Shown here: positions 1 to 8,758 of the stretch, piece after piece | Numbering within the stretch: position 1 is the first letter of the stretch | Layout of the letters: each line of letters opens with the position of its first letter | Assembly: GCA_900465915.1 (NCBI GenBank) | Contig: UBKJ01000012.1 | Location: 1 to 64,000, forward strand | Origin: Hyphomicrobiales bacterium | GTDB taxonomy: Bacteria > Pseudomonadota > Alphaproteobacteria > Rhizobiales > Rhizobiaceae | DNA: 64,000 nt | Direction: 5' to 3' | Position numbers and translations under genes: made by a program | The notes under the pieces: generated by a model | Told to the model about the DNA's origin: nothing | What the model saw: the letters and a program-made list of their open reading frames with translations, nothing else | Databases searched by the model: none

Positions 1-339
1 CGGAGGCTGTTGTAACCCCATCGCAGATGGGGGTCCCGTTTGGACGCCGATCACCCCATTTGCGGGGTCCTTATTCCATGCCTAATCACATCCTGTGCGC
101 CCCTCGCTGGGCGATGAAAATAGCAATGATCCAGATCTAACCTTGTTGAGATTGCATATGGTGTCTCTTTTGCGCAATGCATCATATCTTTAGCTGCTTC
201 GAGCCAAAGCGGAACGAACCCGTTGTCGCAAGAAGCTTGACGTTGCAGGCGGCCGCGGCAGTGATAGCCGATGGCCTGTGGTAACGAAATCAAGGCCAAT
301 GAGCGTCTTGAAAGAAGTCGAAAGCGGCTGCTGGAGTAA
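1..339. other. Intergenic stretch with two small hairpins, no supported gene
   Basis: I see no convincing gene here. There is a 7-bp hairpin CCCCATC/GATGGGG at 16-32, and a weaker ACCCC/GGGGT hairpin near 53-67. A short minus-strand reading frame covers part of the stretch, but it has no recognisable family, no clear ribosome binding site and an unusual composition, so I do not call it. The right edge abuts the 3' end of tRNA-Ser. tRNA 3' ends are common integration points, but no integrase is present in the window. Confidence 0.4.
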
Positions 340-429
340 TGGCGGAGAGAGCGGGATTCGAACCCGCGATACGGTTTCCCGTATACACACTTTCCAGGCG
401 TGCGCCTTCAACCACTCGGCCACCTCTCC
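340..429 (-). tRNA. tRNA-Ser (anticodon GGA)
   Basis: On the minus strand the sequence folds as a class II tRNA. The acceptor stem GGAGAGG pairs with CCTCTCC-like 3' sequence, the D-loop carries GAGTGGTTGAAGG, the anticodon loop is CTGGAAA with anticodon GGA, the long variable arm GTATACGGG...CCCGTAT-type is present, and the T arm GGTTCGAATCC is canonical. CCA is encoded at the 3' end (complement TGG at 340-342). The length of 90 nt suits tRNA-Ser. It reads UCC/UCU serine codons. Confidence 0.95.
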
Positions 430-698
430 GTCCGCGCCGTGGGTCGCCATGAGGCGGCGTCGGCGGCTAAACGAAACCGCTTTCAACGTGGACGCTGGTT
501 GGTCGCCCGCAAGCTGGTTCGGCGCGCAATATAGCCAGAATGCGTTTGCGTTCAACAGCTAATTGCAAGTTTTTACGCTTATTTTGATCGCCCGCGCCAA
601 AGCCTGTTCGCAACCCCGCAAAGCTCTGCGCGGAAGGCGTTTCGTGCTATATTGCGAAGGCGGATGGTCGGGCGGGCCTGGAATGTGAGGCGGTTGAA

Positions 699-1019
699 GT
701 GATCCGGTTTTTGCTGCGCGGTTTTGCGGTTCTGTTTCTGGCGCTGGCGATCATTTTCGCCGTGCTGGACGGCGCGCGTTCGGTCGGGGCGTCGCAATTC
801 GTCGCGCGTCCGCTTCTTGCGATGTGGGAGCGCAACGCGCCCGACACGCTGGCCGATGCGCAGGCGCTGGCGACGCACTATATAGGAGCCGAGGCGTGGA
901 GCCGGCTTGTCGTTCCGGTTCTGCAGCAGCCGGGCTGGCTGGTGTTCGGCGCGCTCGCATTGTTGTTTTATCTCGCCGGTCATCGGCGCAAGCGGCCTCT
1001 GGGCCGCTTCACCGCCTGA
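699..1019 (+). CDS. Small two-helix membrane protein upstream of msrA
   Basis: A 106-residue protein with a hydrophobic N-terminal helix (about residues 5-25) and a second near residues 82-95, ending in a basic tail RKRPLGRF. It probably starts at a GTG preceded by a GAGG element. It sits 23 nt upstream of msrA on the same strand, so the two are probably cotranscribed. I do not recognise a characterised family and assign no function. The membrane location is inferred from hydrophobicity only. Confidence 0.6.
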   Translation: MIRFLLRGFAVLFLALAIIFAVLDGARSVGASQFVARPLLAMWERNAPDTLADAQALATHYIGAEAWSRLVVPVLQQPGWLVFGALALLFYLAGHRRKRPLGRFTA

Positions 1020-1042
1020 CCGCCGGCCCGCAGGAGGCGACC

Positions 1043-1714
1043 ATGAGCTTTTTCGACGCTTATCGCAAGAAGACGGAGATGCCCTCGGCGGGCGAAGCCC
1101 TGCCGGGCCGCGCCGCGCCGATCGCGACGGCGGCGCGGCATTTCGTGTCGGGACGCGCGCTGAAGGGCCCGTGGCCGGAGGGCATGAAGCAAGTTCTGTT
1201 TGGCATGGGCTGTTTCTGGGGCGCGGAGCGGCTGTTCTGGCAGGTTCCGGGCGTCTATGTGACTGCGGTCGGCTATGCCGGCGGGATCACGCCCAATCCG
1301 ACCTATGAGGAAACCTGCACCGGGCTGACCGGCCATGCCGAGGTGGTGCTGGTGGTCTACGATCCGGCGGCGGTCGGGCTCGACCAGTTGCTGACCCTGT
1401 TCTGGGAGGAGCACGATCCCACGCAGGGCATGCGGCAGGGCAATGATATCGGCACGACCTATCGCTCGGTGATCTACACCTTCGACGCCGCCGACCGCGA
1501 GCAGGCCGAGGCGAGCCGCGCCGCTTATGCGAAGGCGCTCGCCGCGCGCGGGCTGGGGCCGGTCACGACCGAGATCGCCGACGCGCCCGTCTTCTATTAC
1601 GCCGAGGATTATCATCAGCAATATCTGGCCAAAAACCCGAACGGCTATTGCGGCCTCAGGGGAACGGGCGTGAGCTGTCCGATTCCGTCGCGGGCGGCGT
1701 CAGCCAATCCGTGA
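1043..1714 (+). CDS. msrA: Peptide-methionine (S)-S-oxide reductase MsrA
   Basis: Reduces the S-epimer of methionine sulfoxide in proteins and free methionine, repairing oxidative damage in the cytosol with thioredoxin as reductant. The 223-residue product carries the catalytic motif GCFWG at residues 56-60 (Cys57 nucleophile), followed by the family motifs GYAGG and TGHAE. The C-terminus [11 protein letters not shown] supplies resolving cysteines. The start is chosen because AGGAGG lies 6 nt upstream; an in-frame extension further upstream overlaps the preceding gene and is not conserved-looking. The 3' end overlaps the convergent gene by 15 nt. Confidence 0.95.
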   Translation: MSFFDAYRKKTEMPSAGEALPGRAAPIATAARHFVSGRALKGPWPEGMKQVLFGMGCFWGAERLFWQVPGVYVTAVGYAGGITPNPTYEETCTGLTGHAEVVLVVYDPAAVGLDQLLTLFWEEHDPTQGMRQGNDIGTTYRSVIYTFDAADREQAEASRAAYAKALAARGLGPVTTEIADAPVFYYAEDYHQQYLAKNPNGYCGLRGTGVSCPIPSRAASANP

Positions 1715-2017
1715 GAAGCCTGCGCCGCGTTCGCATTCCCGGCGCATGATTTCGTTACGGATGCGCCGCCAGCGGCCCTGTTCGAAAAAATCGTCGTCGC
1801 GCCATGCCCGGTGCTCCCGGGCGCAGGCGATCTCGAACGCCTGTTCTCCGTGCCTGTCGTAAAGCTCTTCCATCGCGGCGATGATTTCGCCGCGGGGAAT
1901 GAGACGCGGGCCGATGGAGCCTTTCCATAGAATCCATAGCAGCGTCGCCCAGAGCGGAAACAGGCAGAGGGTCAACAAGGCGGTTTCCATCGATACGGGC
2001 ATCATGGTCTCGTTCAA
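1700..2017 (-). CDS. Conserved small membrane-anchored protein, unknown function
   Basis: A 105-residue protein with one strong transmembrane helix near residues 12-32 ([18 protein letters not shown]), followed by a charged cytosolic-type domain rich in Arg and Glu with an ERGAGF tail. No family recognised. It is divergent from the XRE regulator at 2079, and a 9-bp inverted repeat begins three bases upstream of its start codon, so it may be a target of that regulator. The 3' end overlaps msrA by 15 nt. Confidence 0.55.
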   Translation of the reverse strand: MNETMMPVSMETALLTLCLFPLWATLLWILWKGSIGPRLIPRGEIIAAMEELYDRHGEQAFEIACAREHRAWRDDDFFEQGRWRRIRNEIMRRECERGAGFSRIG

Positions 2018-2019
2018 GG

Positions 2020-2053
2020 ATATCTGAATTTAAGATAACTGATTTTCAGATAT
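2020..2053. promoter_or_regulatory. Inverted repeat in a divergent promoter, candidate XRE operator
   Basis: Perfect 9-bp arms ATATCTGAA (2020-2028) and TTCAGATAT (2045-2053), separated by an AT-rich 16-nt spacer. The element fills the short gap between the starts of the divergent membrane-protein gene and the XRE-family gene. Small XRE repressors commonly bind such dyads and repress themselves, so autoregulation plus control of the neighbour is the natural inference. Binding is not shown by sequence alone. Confidence 0.5.
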
Positions 2054-2078
2054 AAAGAAAGAGCCCATCTCAAGCCGG

Positions 2079-2339
2079 ATGGGTGATGCGGTGGCGAAGA
2101 CTTTTGGAACGACGCGTCACAAGGCGCTGATCGCGATGCTGATCGCGGCGCGCGAAAAGGCCGGAATGACCCAGACGGAGCTGGCGCAGCGGCTGGGCGA
2201 ATACCAGTCCTTCGTCGCCCGGATGGAAAGCGGGCAGCGCCGCGTCGATGTGGTCGAGCTGATCACGCTTGCGGAAATCCTCGGCTTCGACGCGCGGGCG
2301 ATGATCGACGCTGTTCGGCGGACGCCCGAGGCCGGTTAG
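2079..2339 (+). CDS. XRE-family helix-turn-helix transcriptional regulator
   Basis: An 86-residue single-domain DNA-binding protein. The helix-turn-helix lies at about residues 29-55, with the signature MTQTELAQRLG for helix 2 and QSFVARMESGQRR for the recognition helix and following turn, as in Cro/C1-type XRE proteins. There is no sensor or peptidase domain. No toxin gene is adjacent, so a toxin-antitoxin role is unsupported. A 9-bp inverted repeat upstream is a candidate operator. The target set is unknown. Confidence 0.85.
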   Translation: MGDAVAKTFGTTRHKALIAMLIAAREKAGMTQTELAQRLGEYQSFVARMESGQRRVDVVELITLAEILGFDARAMIDAVRRTPEAG

Positions 2340-2346
2340 CGCATCC

Positions 2347-2553
2347 TCACCAATGCGGCGGCTTGGTCACCGGCACGTCGGGGGCGGTCTGCTCTTCCAG
2401 CTCCAGAAAACGGTCGGTGAGCGAGCCGAGCTTTTTCGCGAGCTGCTCGACGAGCTTCCACTGCTCGGTCATGACCGAGGACAGTTCCTCGATGGTGCGT
2501 TCCTGTTCGGCGACCCTGATTTCCAGTTCGGTGACGCGCTGTTCGGTGGACAT
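2347..2553 (-). CDS. slyX: SlyX family protein
   Basis: A 68-residue protein predicted to be almost wholly alpha-helical coiled coil (heptad-like RVTELEIRVAEQERTIEELS). It ends in the proline-rich tail KPPHW typical of SlyX, whose members usually end PPHY or PPHW and have about 70 residues. The molecular role of SlyX is unknown; the gene is named after proximity to slyD in enterobacteria. It is convergent with the XRE gene, 7 nt away. Confidence 0.85.
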   Translation of the reverse strand: MSTEQRVTELEIRVAEQERTIEELSSVMTEQWKLVEQLAKKLGSLTDRFLELEEQTAPDVPVTKPPHW

Positions 2554-2620
2554 GGTGACGGCTCCGTTCGGCTGGAAAAATTATTCTAGGCGCATTGCGT
2601 GACAGGGGAAAGACCGCCGC

Positions 2621-3142
2621 TCATTGCGTCAGCAGCAGCGCGCCGTTCGCGGCTTCGTAACGGCGCAGGCGCTTGAGGAAGGTCATGCCGAGAAGGCAGG
2701 TCGACAGCGACTCGTCCTCCAGCACCACGGCCTCGACATTGTCGAGGTGAATCCGGCCGAGATCGAGGCTCGCCAGCACGCCTTTGGCGGCGCGGGTGGC
2801 GCCGTTGGCGGTCGAGACGCGGTACTTGAAATCCTCCGGCCGCAGCGTGAGGCCCACCCGCCGCGCCGTGGCGGCGTTGATGGCCACCGTGCTGGCCCCG
2901 GTGTCGACCAGCGCCCGCACGGGCCGGCCGTTGATGCGGATGTCGGTGACGAAATGGCCGCTCGGATCGGCGGTCAGCCGCGCTTGCCGGCCGCTATAGG
3001 CCATCGTCGTCTGCGGCGCGGGCTCTGTGGCGGCGGACGGGGCGGGGGCCGGCGCGCGCGCCTGCCGCAGCTTTTCGAGCAGGCCCGGCGCTGCGACGGC
3101 GAGGCTGATCAGCACCGCCACGATCATCAGAATCCGCCCCAC
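2621..3142 (-). CDS. Retropepsin-like aspartic protease, membrane anchored (clan AA)
   Basis: About 173 residues. An N-terminal signal-anchor (ILMIVAVLISLAVAAPGLL) is followed by an Ala/Pro-rich linker and a single retropepsin-type domain with the catalytic motif ALVDTGAST and the partner segment LLGMTFLKRL. Such proteins act as dimers, each giving one Asp. The family is the bacterial clan AA set sometimes listed as TIGR02281. The GTG start at 3142 is chosen for the GGGAG element 6 nt upstream; ATG at 3127 is the alternative. It follows upp on the same strand with about 45 nt between them. Substrate unknown; periplasmic location inferred. Confidence 0.75.
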   Translation of the reverse strand: MGRILMIVAVLISLAVAAPGLLEKLRQARAPAPAPSAATEPAPQTTMAYSGRQARLTADPSGHFVTDIRINGRPVRALVDTGASTVAINAATARRVGLTLRPEDFKYRVSTANGATRAAKGVLASLDLGRIHLDNVEAVVLEDESLSTCLLGMTFLKRLRRYEAANGALLLTQ

Positions 3143-3186
3143 GCCCGGCTCCCGTCTTCCGCGAAAAGCTTCCGCCGCCTCGTTCT

Positions 3187-3813
3187 TTATTTCGTCCCGT
3201 ACATGCGGTCGCCGGCGTCGCCGAGGCCCGGAACGATATAGCCTTTCTCGTTCAGGTGGCTGTCGATGGAGGCGGTGAACACCTCCACGTCCGGATGCGC
3301 CTTGGTGAAGCGCTCGATGCCTTCGGGCGCGGCCAGCAGGCAGAGGAAGCGGATATTGGTCGCGCCGCGCTCCTTCAGCTTGTCGATGGCCGCGATGGCC
3401 GAATTGGCGGTGGCGAGCATCGGGTCCACCACGATGACGAGGCGGTTGACGATGTCCTCGGGGGCCTTGAAGTAATATTCGATCGGCTGCAGCGTGTCGT
3501 GGTCGCGGTAGAGGCCGATATGGGCGACGCGGGCGGCGGGCACCAGGTCGAGCATGCCTTCCAGCAGCCCGTTGCCGGCGCGCAGGATCGAGGCGAAGAC
3601 CAGCTTCTTGCCTTCGAGGATCGGCGCCTCCATCGAGGTCAGCGGCGTCTCGATCTCCATCGTGGTCAGTTCGAGGTTGCGCGTCACCTCGTAGCAGAGC
3701 AGCAGCGAGATTTCCTTCAGCAGCCGCCGGAAGCCCGCCGTCGACGTCTCCTTCTTGCGCATGATGGTGAGCTTGTGCTGGACAAGCGGATGGCTGACGA
3801 CGGTGACGCCCAT
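3187..3813 (-). CDS. upp: Uracil phosphoribosyltransferase
   Basis: Converts uracil and PRPP to UMP in pyrimidine salvage. The 208-residue length is the family norm. Conserved features seen are the N-terminal HPLVQHKLT segment, the [13 protein letters not shown] region, the PRPP-binding loop [12 protein letters not shown] and the C-terminal uracil-binding segment [22 protein letters not shown] loop reading [10 protein letters not shown] (usually DPMLATGGS) is the variant seen in many alphaproteobacteria. It is transcribed ahead of the aspartic protease gene. Confidence 0.96.
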   Translation of the reverse strand: MGVTVVSHPLVQHKLTIMRKKETSTAGFRRLLKEISLLLCYEVTRNLELTTMEIETPLTSMEAPILEGKKLVFASILRAGNGLLEGMLDLVPAARVAHIGLYRDHDTLQPIEYYFKAPEDIVNRLVIVVDPMLATANSAIAAIDKLKERGATNIRFLCLLAAPEGIERFTKAHPDVEVFTASIDSHLNEKGYIVPGLGDAGDRMYGTK

Positions 3814-4037
3814 GATTTTCCACTCTCTTGATATATCCGGGCGAGTTTAGCGGCGGATCGCGCCGGAGAAAACGGAGGAAGCCGCGCCGCGCACAGTTTT
3901 ATCGCATTTTGGTTATCGATCGCGCCGGTGGGGCCGGTCCGCGCCACAAAAGCGCGCCGCCCGGCGGTCTTTGCTTGTATCGTCCGGCGCAAGCTTTATA
4001 TGCATGAGGCGACACGGAAAACACGGCGAGATGAACG

Positions 4038-4829
4038 ATGAGCCAGCACGACGGCAATTCTGAACGGGTGGGCGCGGATGGCGGCATGGAGCATTCCTTC
4101 GGCTTCCGCACGGTCGGGGAAGAGGCCAAGCAGGGGCTGGTCAACGACGTCTTCCACAAGGTCGCCAAGCGCTACGACGTGATGAACGACCTCATGTCGG
4201 GCGGTCTGCACCGGGTCTGGAAGGACGCCATGGTCGCCTGGCTGGCGCCGTCGAAGCGGCCGGGCTGGACCTCGCTGGACGTGGCCGGCGGCACCGGCGA
4301 CATCGCCTTCCGCATCGTCGAGGCCTCCGGCCGGCAGGCCCATGTCACCATTCTCGACATCAACGGCTCGATGCTGGAAGTGGGCCGCGAACGCGCCGTC
4401 AAGAAAGGCCTCGCCGACAATCTCGATTTCGTCGAGGCCAACGCCGAGGAGCTGCCCTTCGAGGACAACCGCTTCGACGCCTACACCATCGCCTTCGGCA
4501 TCCGCAACGTGCCGCATATCGACAAGGCGCTGTCGGAGGCTTATCGGGTGCTCAAGCCCGGCGGGCGCTTCCTCTGCCTCGAATTTTCCGAGGTGGAGCT
4601 GCCGATCCTCGACAGGATCTACGACCAGTGGTCGTTCCACGCCATTCCGCAGATCGGCAAGATGGTGACCGGCGACGCCGAATCCTATGCCTATCTGGTG
4701 GAGTCGATCCGCAAATTCCCCCGGCAGGCCGATTTCGCCGCCATGATCGAGAAGGCGGGCTTCGAGCGCGTGAGCTGGCGCAATTTCACCGGCGGCGTCG
4801 CCGCGCTGCATTCGGGCTGGAAGCTTTGA
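4038..4829 (+). CDS. ubiE: Ubiquinone/menaquinone biosynthesis C-methyltransferase UbiE
   Basis: SAM-dependent C-methylation step of ubiquinone synthesis (DMQ precursor formation). The 263-residue protein has the UbiE lead-in [22 protein letters not shown], seen here as [10 protein letters not shown], the SAM-binding motif [11 protein letters not shown] (residues 81-90), and motif II/III segments [11 protein letters not shown] and [14 protein letters not shown]. It lies 4 nt upstream of ubiB, an order typical of alphaproteobacteria, so a ubiquinone operon is likely. Confidence 0.96.
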   Translation: MSQHDGNSERVGADGGMEHSFGFRTVGEEAKQGLVNDVFHKVAKRYDVMNDLMSGGLHRVWKDAMVAWLAPSKRPGWTSLDVAGGTGDIAFRIVEASGRQAHVTILDINGSMLEVGRERAVKKGLADNLDFVEANAEELPFEDNRFDAYTIAFGIRNVPHIDKALSEAYRVLKPGGRFLCLEFSEVELPILDRIYDQWSFHAIPQIGKMVTGDAESYAYLVESIRKFPRQADFAAMIEKAGFERVSWRNFTGGVAALHSGWKL

Positions 4830-4833
4830 CGCG

Positions 4834-6417
4834 ATGAGCCATTTGTCCGCCGCCTTCCGGCTGATGCGCGCCGGCTGGATCCTGACGCGCGAGGGCGTGA
4901 TCAGCGCCCTGCCGGTGGAGGGGCTTTCCGGCCTGCCGGCCTTCGGCCATCGCGTCGCGGGGCTTCTGGCGCGGCCGCGCGCCAAGCAGATCCAGCGCTC
5001 CGAACGCATGTCGCGGGCGATGAACAAGCTCGGGCCGTCCTATGTCAAGCTCGGCCAGTTCCTCGCGACAAGGCCCGACATCGTCGGGCGCGACGTGGCG
5101 GCCGATCTGGAATTGCTGCAGGACCGGCTCGATTATTTCCCGCAGGCCGAGGCGGTCGCGGCCATCGAAGGCTCGCTGGGGCGCAGGATCGACGATCTCT
5201 ACGGCCGTTTCGACGCGCCCATCGCCGCCGCCTCCATGGCGCAGGTGCATCCGGCCGAGGTGACGAAAGACGGCGTGGCGCGCAAGGTGGCGGTCAAGGT
5301 GATCCGCCCCGGCGTGCGCCAGCGTTTCGCGCGCGACCTCGAAGGCTTCTTCATGGTGGCGCGCATGCAGGAGCGCTACGTGCCCTTCACCCGCCGCCTG
5401 CGGCCGGTGCAGGTGGTGGAGACGCTGTCGCAGACGACCCGCATCGAGATGGACCTGCGGCTGGAGGCGGCCGCCCTGTCGGAGATCGCCGAGAACATCA
5501 AGGACGACGAGGGTTTCCGCGTTCCCAAGGTCGATTGGGAGCGCACCGGCCGCGACGTGCTGACGCTGGAATGGATCGACGGCCTGAAAATGTCGGATAT
5601 CGAGGCGCTGCGCGCCGCCGGCTTCGACCTGAAAAAGCTGGCCGAGACGCTGATTCAGTCCTTCCTGCGCCATACTTTGCGCGACGGCTTCTTCCACGCC
5701 GACATGCATCCGGGCAACCTTTTCGTCGATCCGCAGGGCGTCATCGTCGCGGTGGATTTCGGCATCACCGGCCGGCTCAACAAGCAGCAGCGGCGCTTTC
5801 TGGCGGAAATCCTCTACGGCTTCATCACCCGCGACTACAAGCGCGTGGCGGAGGTGCATTTCGAGGCCGGCTACGTGCCGCATACCCATGACGTGGCGAG
5901 CTTCGCGCAGGCCATCCGCGCCATCGGCGAGCCGATCCACGGCCAGCCGGCGGAGACGATCTCCATGGCCAAGCTGCTGACGCTCCTGTTCGAGGTGACG
6001 GAGCTGTTCGACATGGAGACGCGGCCGGAACTGCTGATGCTGCAAAAGACCATGGTGGTGGTGGAGGGCGTGTCGCGCTCGCTCGATCCGCATTTCAACA
6101 TGTGGAAGGCCGCCGAGCCGGTGGTGGGCGGCTGGATCGCCCGCAATCTCGGACCGCAGGGCATGCTGGCCGACGCGCGCGACAGCCTGCATGCGCTGGT
6201 CCATTTCACGCGCAAGACGCCGGAACTGGTGGCGCGCGCCGAGCGTCTGTCGACGGCGCTGGACGAGATGGCGCAGAACGGATTGCGCTTCGACGCCGCC
6301 ACGGCCGAAGCCATCGGCCGCGCCGAGGCGCGCCATTCCCGCTGGGGCCGCATCGCGCAGGTGGTGATTGCGATCGCGCTCGCGGCGATTGCGGTGAAGC
6401 TCTATATCCTACTCTAG
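4834..6417 (+). CDS. ubiB: Ubiquinone biosynthesis atypical kinase/ATPase UbiB
   Basis: ABC1/ADCK-family protein needed for ubiquinone synthesis, probably as a membrane-bound ATPase that helps the Ubi complex reach its lipid intermediates. The 527-residue protein has the family KxGQ motif (YVKLGQFLATRPD), an Ala-rich nucleotide loop (APIAAASMAQVH), the catalytic-type GFFHADMHPGN and the metal-binding VDFGITG. A C-terminal hydrophobic helix (VVIAIALAAIAVKLYILL) anchors it to the membrane. It directly follows ubiE. Confidence 0.95.
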   Translation: MSHLSAAFRLMRAGWILTREGVISALPVEGLSGLPAFGHRVAGLLARPRAKQIQRSERMSRAMNKLGPSYVKLGQFLATRPDIVGRDVAADLELLQDRLDYFPQAEAVAAIEGSLGRRIDDLYGRFDAPIAAASMAQVHPAEVTKDGVARKVAVKVIRPGVRQRFARDLEGFFMVARMQERYVPFTRRLRPVQVVETLSQTTRIEMDLRLEAAALSEIAENIKDDEGFRVPKVDWERTGRDVLTLEWIDGLKMSDIEALRAAGFDLKKLAETLIQSFLRHTLRDGFFHADMHPGNLFVDPQGVIVAVDFGITGRLNKQQRRFLAEILYGFITRDYKRVAEVHFEAGYVPHTHDVASFAQAIRAIGEPIHGQPAETISMAKLLTLLFEVTELFDMETRPELLMLQKTMVVVEGVSRSLDPHFNMWKAAEPVVGGWIARNLGPQGMLADARDSLHALVHFTRKTPELVARAERLSTALDEMAQNGLRFDAATAEAIGRAEARHSRWGRIAQVVIAIALAAIAVKLYILL

Positions 6418-6458
6418 CCCATTTTCCGGGTGACAAGACGCGCCTGAAGTGATTTCAT

Positions 6459-6488
6459 TGATTGCATCGTAAATCCGTGGTGCAATCA
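6459..6488. promoter_or_regulatory. 8-bp inverted repeat abutting coaBC start, candidate RHH operator
   Basis: Perfect arms TGATTGCA (6459-6466) and TGCAATCA (6481-6488) separated by exactly 14 nt. The right arm ends one base before the coaBC ATG at 6490. The described FitA operator in Neisseria has the same design of 8-bp arms with a 14-nt spacer (TGCTATCA-N14-TGATAGCA). Because the product of the next gene starts with a FitA-like ribbon-helix-helix domain, self-binding is a direct inference. No Shine-Dalgarno sequence is visible between the dyad and the start. Confidence 0.6.
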
Positions 6489-6489
6489 C

Positions 6490-7860
6490 ATGGCCAGTAT
6501 CACCGTCCGCAATCTCGACGCCGCCGCCAAGGAACGCCTGCGCGTCCGCGCCGCCCGCAACGGGCGTTCGATGGAGGAGGAGGCGCGGCTGCTTCTGGCC
6601 GGGCTGGACGAGCCGGCGCAGGTCGCGCCCGCGCCAGCCGGCGTCGCGCGATCGCTCGGCGACAAGCGCATTCTTCTGATCGTCGGCGGCGGCATCGCGG
6701 CCTACAAGACGCCGGACCTGATCCGCCGCCTGCGCGAGCGCGGGGCGGAAGTGCGCGTCGTCATGACGGCGGCGGCGCAGCAATTCGTCACCGCCCTGAC
6801 CGTCGGCGCGGTCGCGGGCGGGCATGTCTATGCCGATCTGTTCTCGCGCGAGGACGAGCAGGATGTCGGCCATATCCGGCTCGCGCGCGAGGCGGACCTG
6901 ATCGTCGTCGCGCCCGCCACCGCCGACCTGATGGCCAAGATGGCGAACGGCCTCGCCGACGATCTCGCCAGCGCCGTGCTTCTGGCGCGCAAAATCCCGG
7001 TCCTGGTCGCGCCGGCCATGAACCCGGCCATGTGGGACAACCCCGCCACGCGCCGCAACCGCGTGACGCTGGAGAAGGACGGCGTCGCCTTCATCGGCCC
7101 GGAAAAGGGCGAGATGGCGGAGAAGGGCGAGGCGGGCGTGGGTCGCATGAGTGAGCCGCTGACGATCGTCGCGGCGGTCGAAAGCCTGCTCGCCCCCGCC
7201 GCGCGTCCGCTCGCCGGCAAGACCATCGTCATGACCTCCGGCCCGACGCACGAGCCCATCGACCCGGTGCGTTATATCGCCAACCGTTCGTCGGGCAAGC
7301 AGGGCCACGCGATCGCCGCCGCTCTGGCGCGGCTCGGCGCGACGGTGCGGCTCGTCTCCGGCCCCGTCACCATTCCCGATCCCGAAGGCGTCGAGGTCGT
7401 CCATGTCGAGACGGCGCGCGAGATGAACGCAGCGGTGGAAAGCCTGCTGCCGGCGGACGCGGCGGTGATGGTGGCCGCCGTCGCCGACTGGCGCACGGCC
7501 GAGGCCGCCGGCCAGAAGATCAAGAAAAAGCCCGGCGAAAGCGCGCCGACGCTTTCCATGGTCGAGAACCCGGACATCCTCGCCGGCGTCGGCCACAGCC
7601 ACAGGCGCCCGCGCCTCGTGGTGGGCTTCGCGGCGGAGACGCAGGACGTGCTCGCCAACGCCGAACGCAAGCTCGACAAGAAGGGCGCGGACTGGATCGT
7701 CGCCAACGACGTGTCCGGCGACGTGATGGGCGGCGACCGTAACCGCGTGCGGATTCTGAGCCGCGCCGGCGTCGAGGAATGGCCGGAGATGAGCAAGGAT
7801 CAGGTGGCGGAAAAGCTCGCCGAAAAGATCGCGGCGGCGCTGCTGGGTGAGGACAGCTAA
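6490..7860 (+). CDS. coaBC: RHH-CoaBC: phosphopantothenoylcysteine synthetase/decarboxylase with DNA-binding N-terminus
   Basis: Two consecutive coenzyme A steps: CTP-dependent joining of phosphopantothenate to cysteine, and flavin-dependent decarboxylation. Residues 1-40 (MASITVRNLD, then RLRVRAARNGRSMEEEA) match a FitA-type ribbon-helix-helix antitoxin domain; residues 41-57 are an Ala/Pro linker. CoaC then follows with GGGIAAYK (66-73) and the PAMNPAMWDN motif, and CoaB with TSGPTHEPIDPVRYIANRSS and KIKKKPG. No ATG, GTG or TTG lies in frame at the usual CoaC start, so the extension is part of the protein. Total 456 residues, against about 400 usually. The downstream partner often seen in this order, dut, is absent. 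Confidence 0.93.
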   Translation: MASITVRNLDAAAKERLRVRAARNGRSMEEEARLLLAGLDEPAQVAPAPAGVARSLGDKRILLIVGGGIAAYKTPDLIRRLRERGAEVRVVMTAAAQQFVTALTVGAVAGGHVYADLFSREDEQDVGHIRLAREADLIVVAPATADLMAKMANGLADDLASAVLLARKIPVLVAPAMNPAMWDNPATRRNRVTLEKDGVAFIGPEKGEMAEKGEAGVGRMSEPLTIVAAVESLLAPAARPLAGKTIVMTSGPTHEPIDPVRYIANRSSGKQGHAIAAALARLGATVRLVSGPVTIPDPEGVEVVHVETAREMNAAVESLLPADAAVMVAAVADWRTAEAAGQKIKKKPGESAPTLSMVENPDILAGVGHSHRRPRLVVGFAAETQDVLANAERKLDKKGADWIVANDVSGDVMGGDRNRVRILSRAGVEEWPEMSKDQVAEKLAEKIAAALLGEDS

Positions 7861-8028
7861 ACATGATCCGACCTGAGTGAAGCAAGTATCGGCGAAACTC
7901 CACTGGCCGGTTGTGACAACTTAGCTGTATGGATTTTTCATCACGTCTCAAAGTGGCGCGAAAGGAAAGTGCAGGCCACGCATCGACACTGCTATTTCCT
8001 CGACGCACTATCATGGATAGCGCGTGAC

Positions 8029-8502
8029 CTACGGGGATATGTGCGACCGCTCGACGAGCGCCCAGCCTGCCTCAGTGAGATCGTAGATTTTCCAGTTGCC
8101 AGCGCCGAAGCCTACGCACTGGATCAATCCATGATTTTCTAGCCCACGGGCCGCGCTAAAGTTTGGTTCGATTGTCACCCCGGGCTGTTTGTAGCGTTTG
8201 CGCTTTTCAGCCATCTTGAACAACCCAGCGAGTGTACTGGGTGCGAGGGCGACTTTCCGGGGTTGACGTTTGGCAGCTTGCCGATATTGGCGGTCGGCGG
8301 GGTATTCAGCGTTCTTTGCGGCCTGGCGTCCAGCGTCGGTCCATTTAAATTCCATGTCACGCCCTTTGCCACGAACTTCAACCCATCCATTCCTCTTGAG
8401 CCGATTATAGAAGCTGCTGAGGAACGGGGGATCGAAACGACGCCATCCAAGTTCGGTACCCATTTTCGTGACAAACGTGTATTCGGCTCTATTCAAGTTC
8501 AT
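8029..8502 (-). CDS. Orphan protein with winged-helix-like halves, accessory region
   Basis: About 157 residues, not recognised. Two similar parts can be seen. The first ends RGKGRDMEFKWTDAGRQAA and the second ends GNWKIYDLTEAGWALVE; both look like the wing of a small winged-helix fold followed by an (L/W)T(D/E)AG turn. This suggests, but does not prove, a tandem winged-helix DNA-binding protein. The start at 8502 is one of several possibilities; no strong ribosome binding site is visible. It lies in the lower-GC insert between coaBC and prfC. Confidence 0.45.
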   Translation of the reverse strand: MNLNRAEYTFVTKMGTELGWRRFDPPFLSSFYNRLKRNGWVEVRGKGRDMEFKWTDAGRQAAKNAEYPADRQYRQAAKRQPRKVALAPSTLAGLFKMAEKRKRYKQPGVTIEPNFSAARGLENHGLIQCVGFGAGNWKIYDLTEAGWALVERSHISP

Positions 8503-8758
8503 TATGTTTCTCTGGGGAAGCATCAATTTTTCGACCGGTCGATAGCACAATTCTTTGTCGAGAATTTTACTTCAAGACGCAGCAGCAGGCCTATGCGAAG
8601 GTGGACTTTTTTCTTTTTTGGATCGGTCAAGCGAAGGCAGCGGGGGCACCGTCAATCTGTGTATCCTTGAGTCAGGATCAGGTTCCGTCCTCCAGCCCAA
8701 ATGATCATCGCCGCAGTGGCCGACAATATCCAACGCCAAAGACCTTGAAGCCCCTCCC

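Noticed and set aside
51..299. 82-codon minus-strand frame at the left end
   Set aside because: No family, no ribosome site and irregular composition; the stretch is better treated as intergenic.
2621..3823. Minus-strand reading frame of 400 codons joining two regions
   Set aside because: Its upstream half is an out-of-frame shadow of upp (Arg/His/Pro-rich). Only the last about 173 codons, the aspartic protease, are real.
4786..6336. 516-codon minus-strand frame opposite ubiB
   Set aside because: His/Arg/Gly-rich shadow of a GC-rich gene; ubiB has all its motifs on the other strand.
6490..7860. Toxin-antitoxin module at coaBC
   Set aside because: The N-terminal domain is FitA-like but no PIN-domain toxin gene lies beside it; the partner is CoaBC itself.
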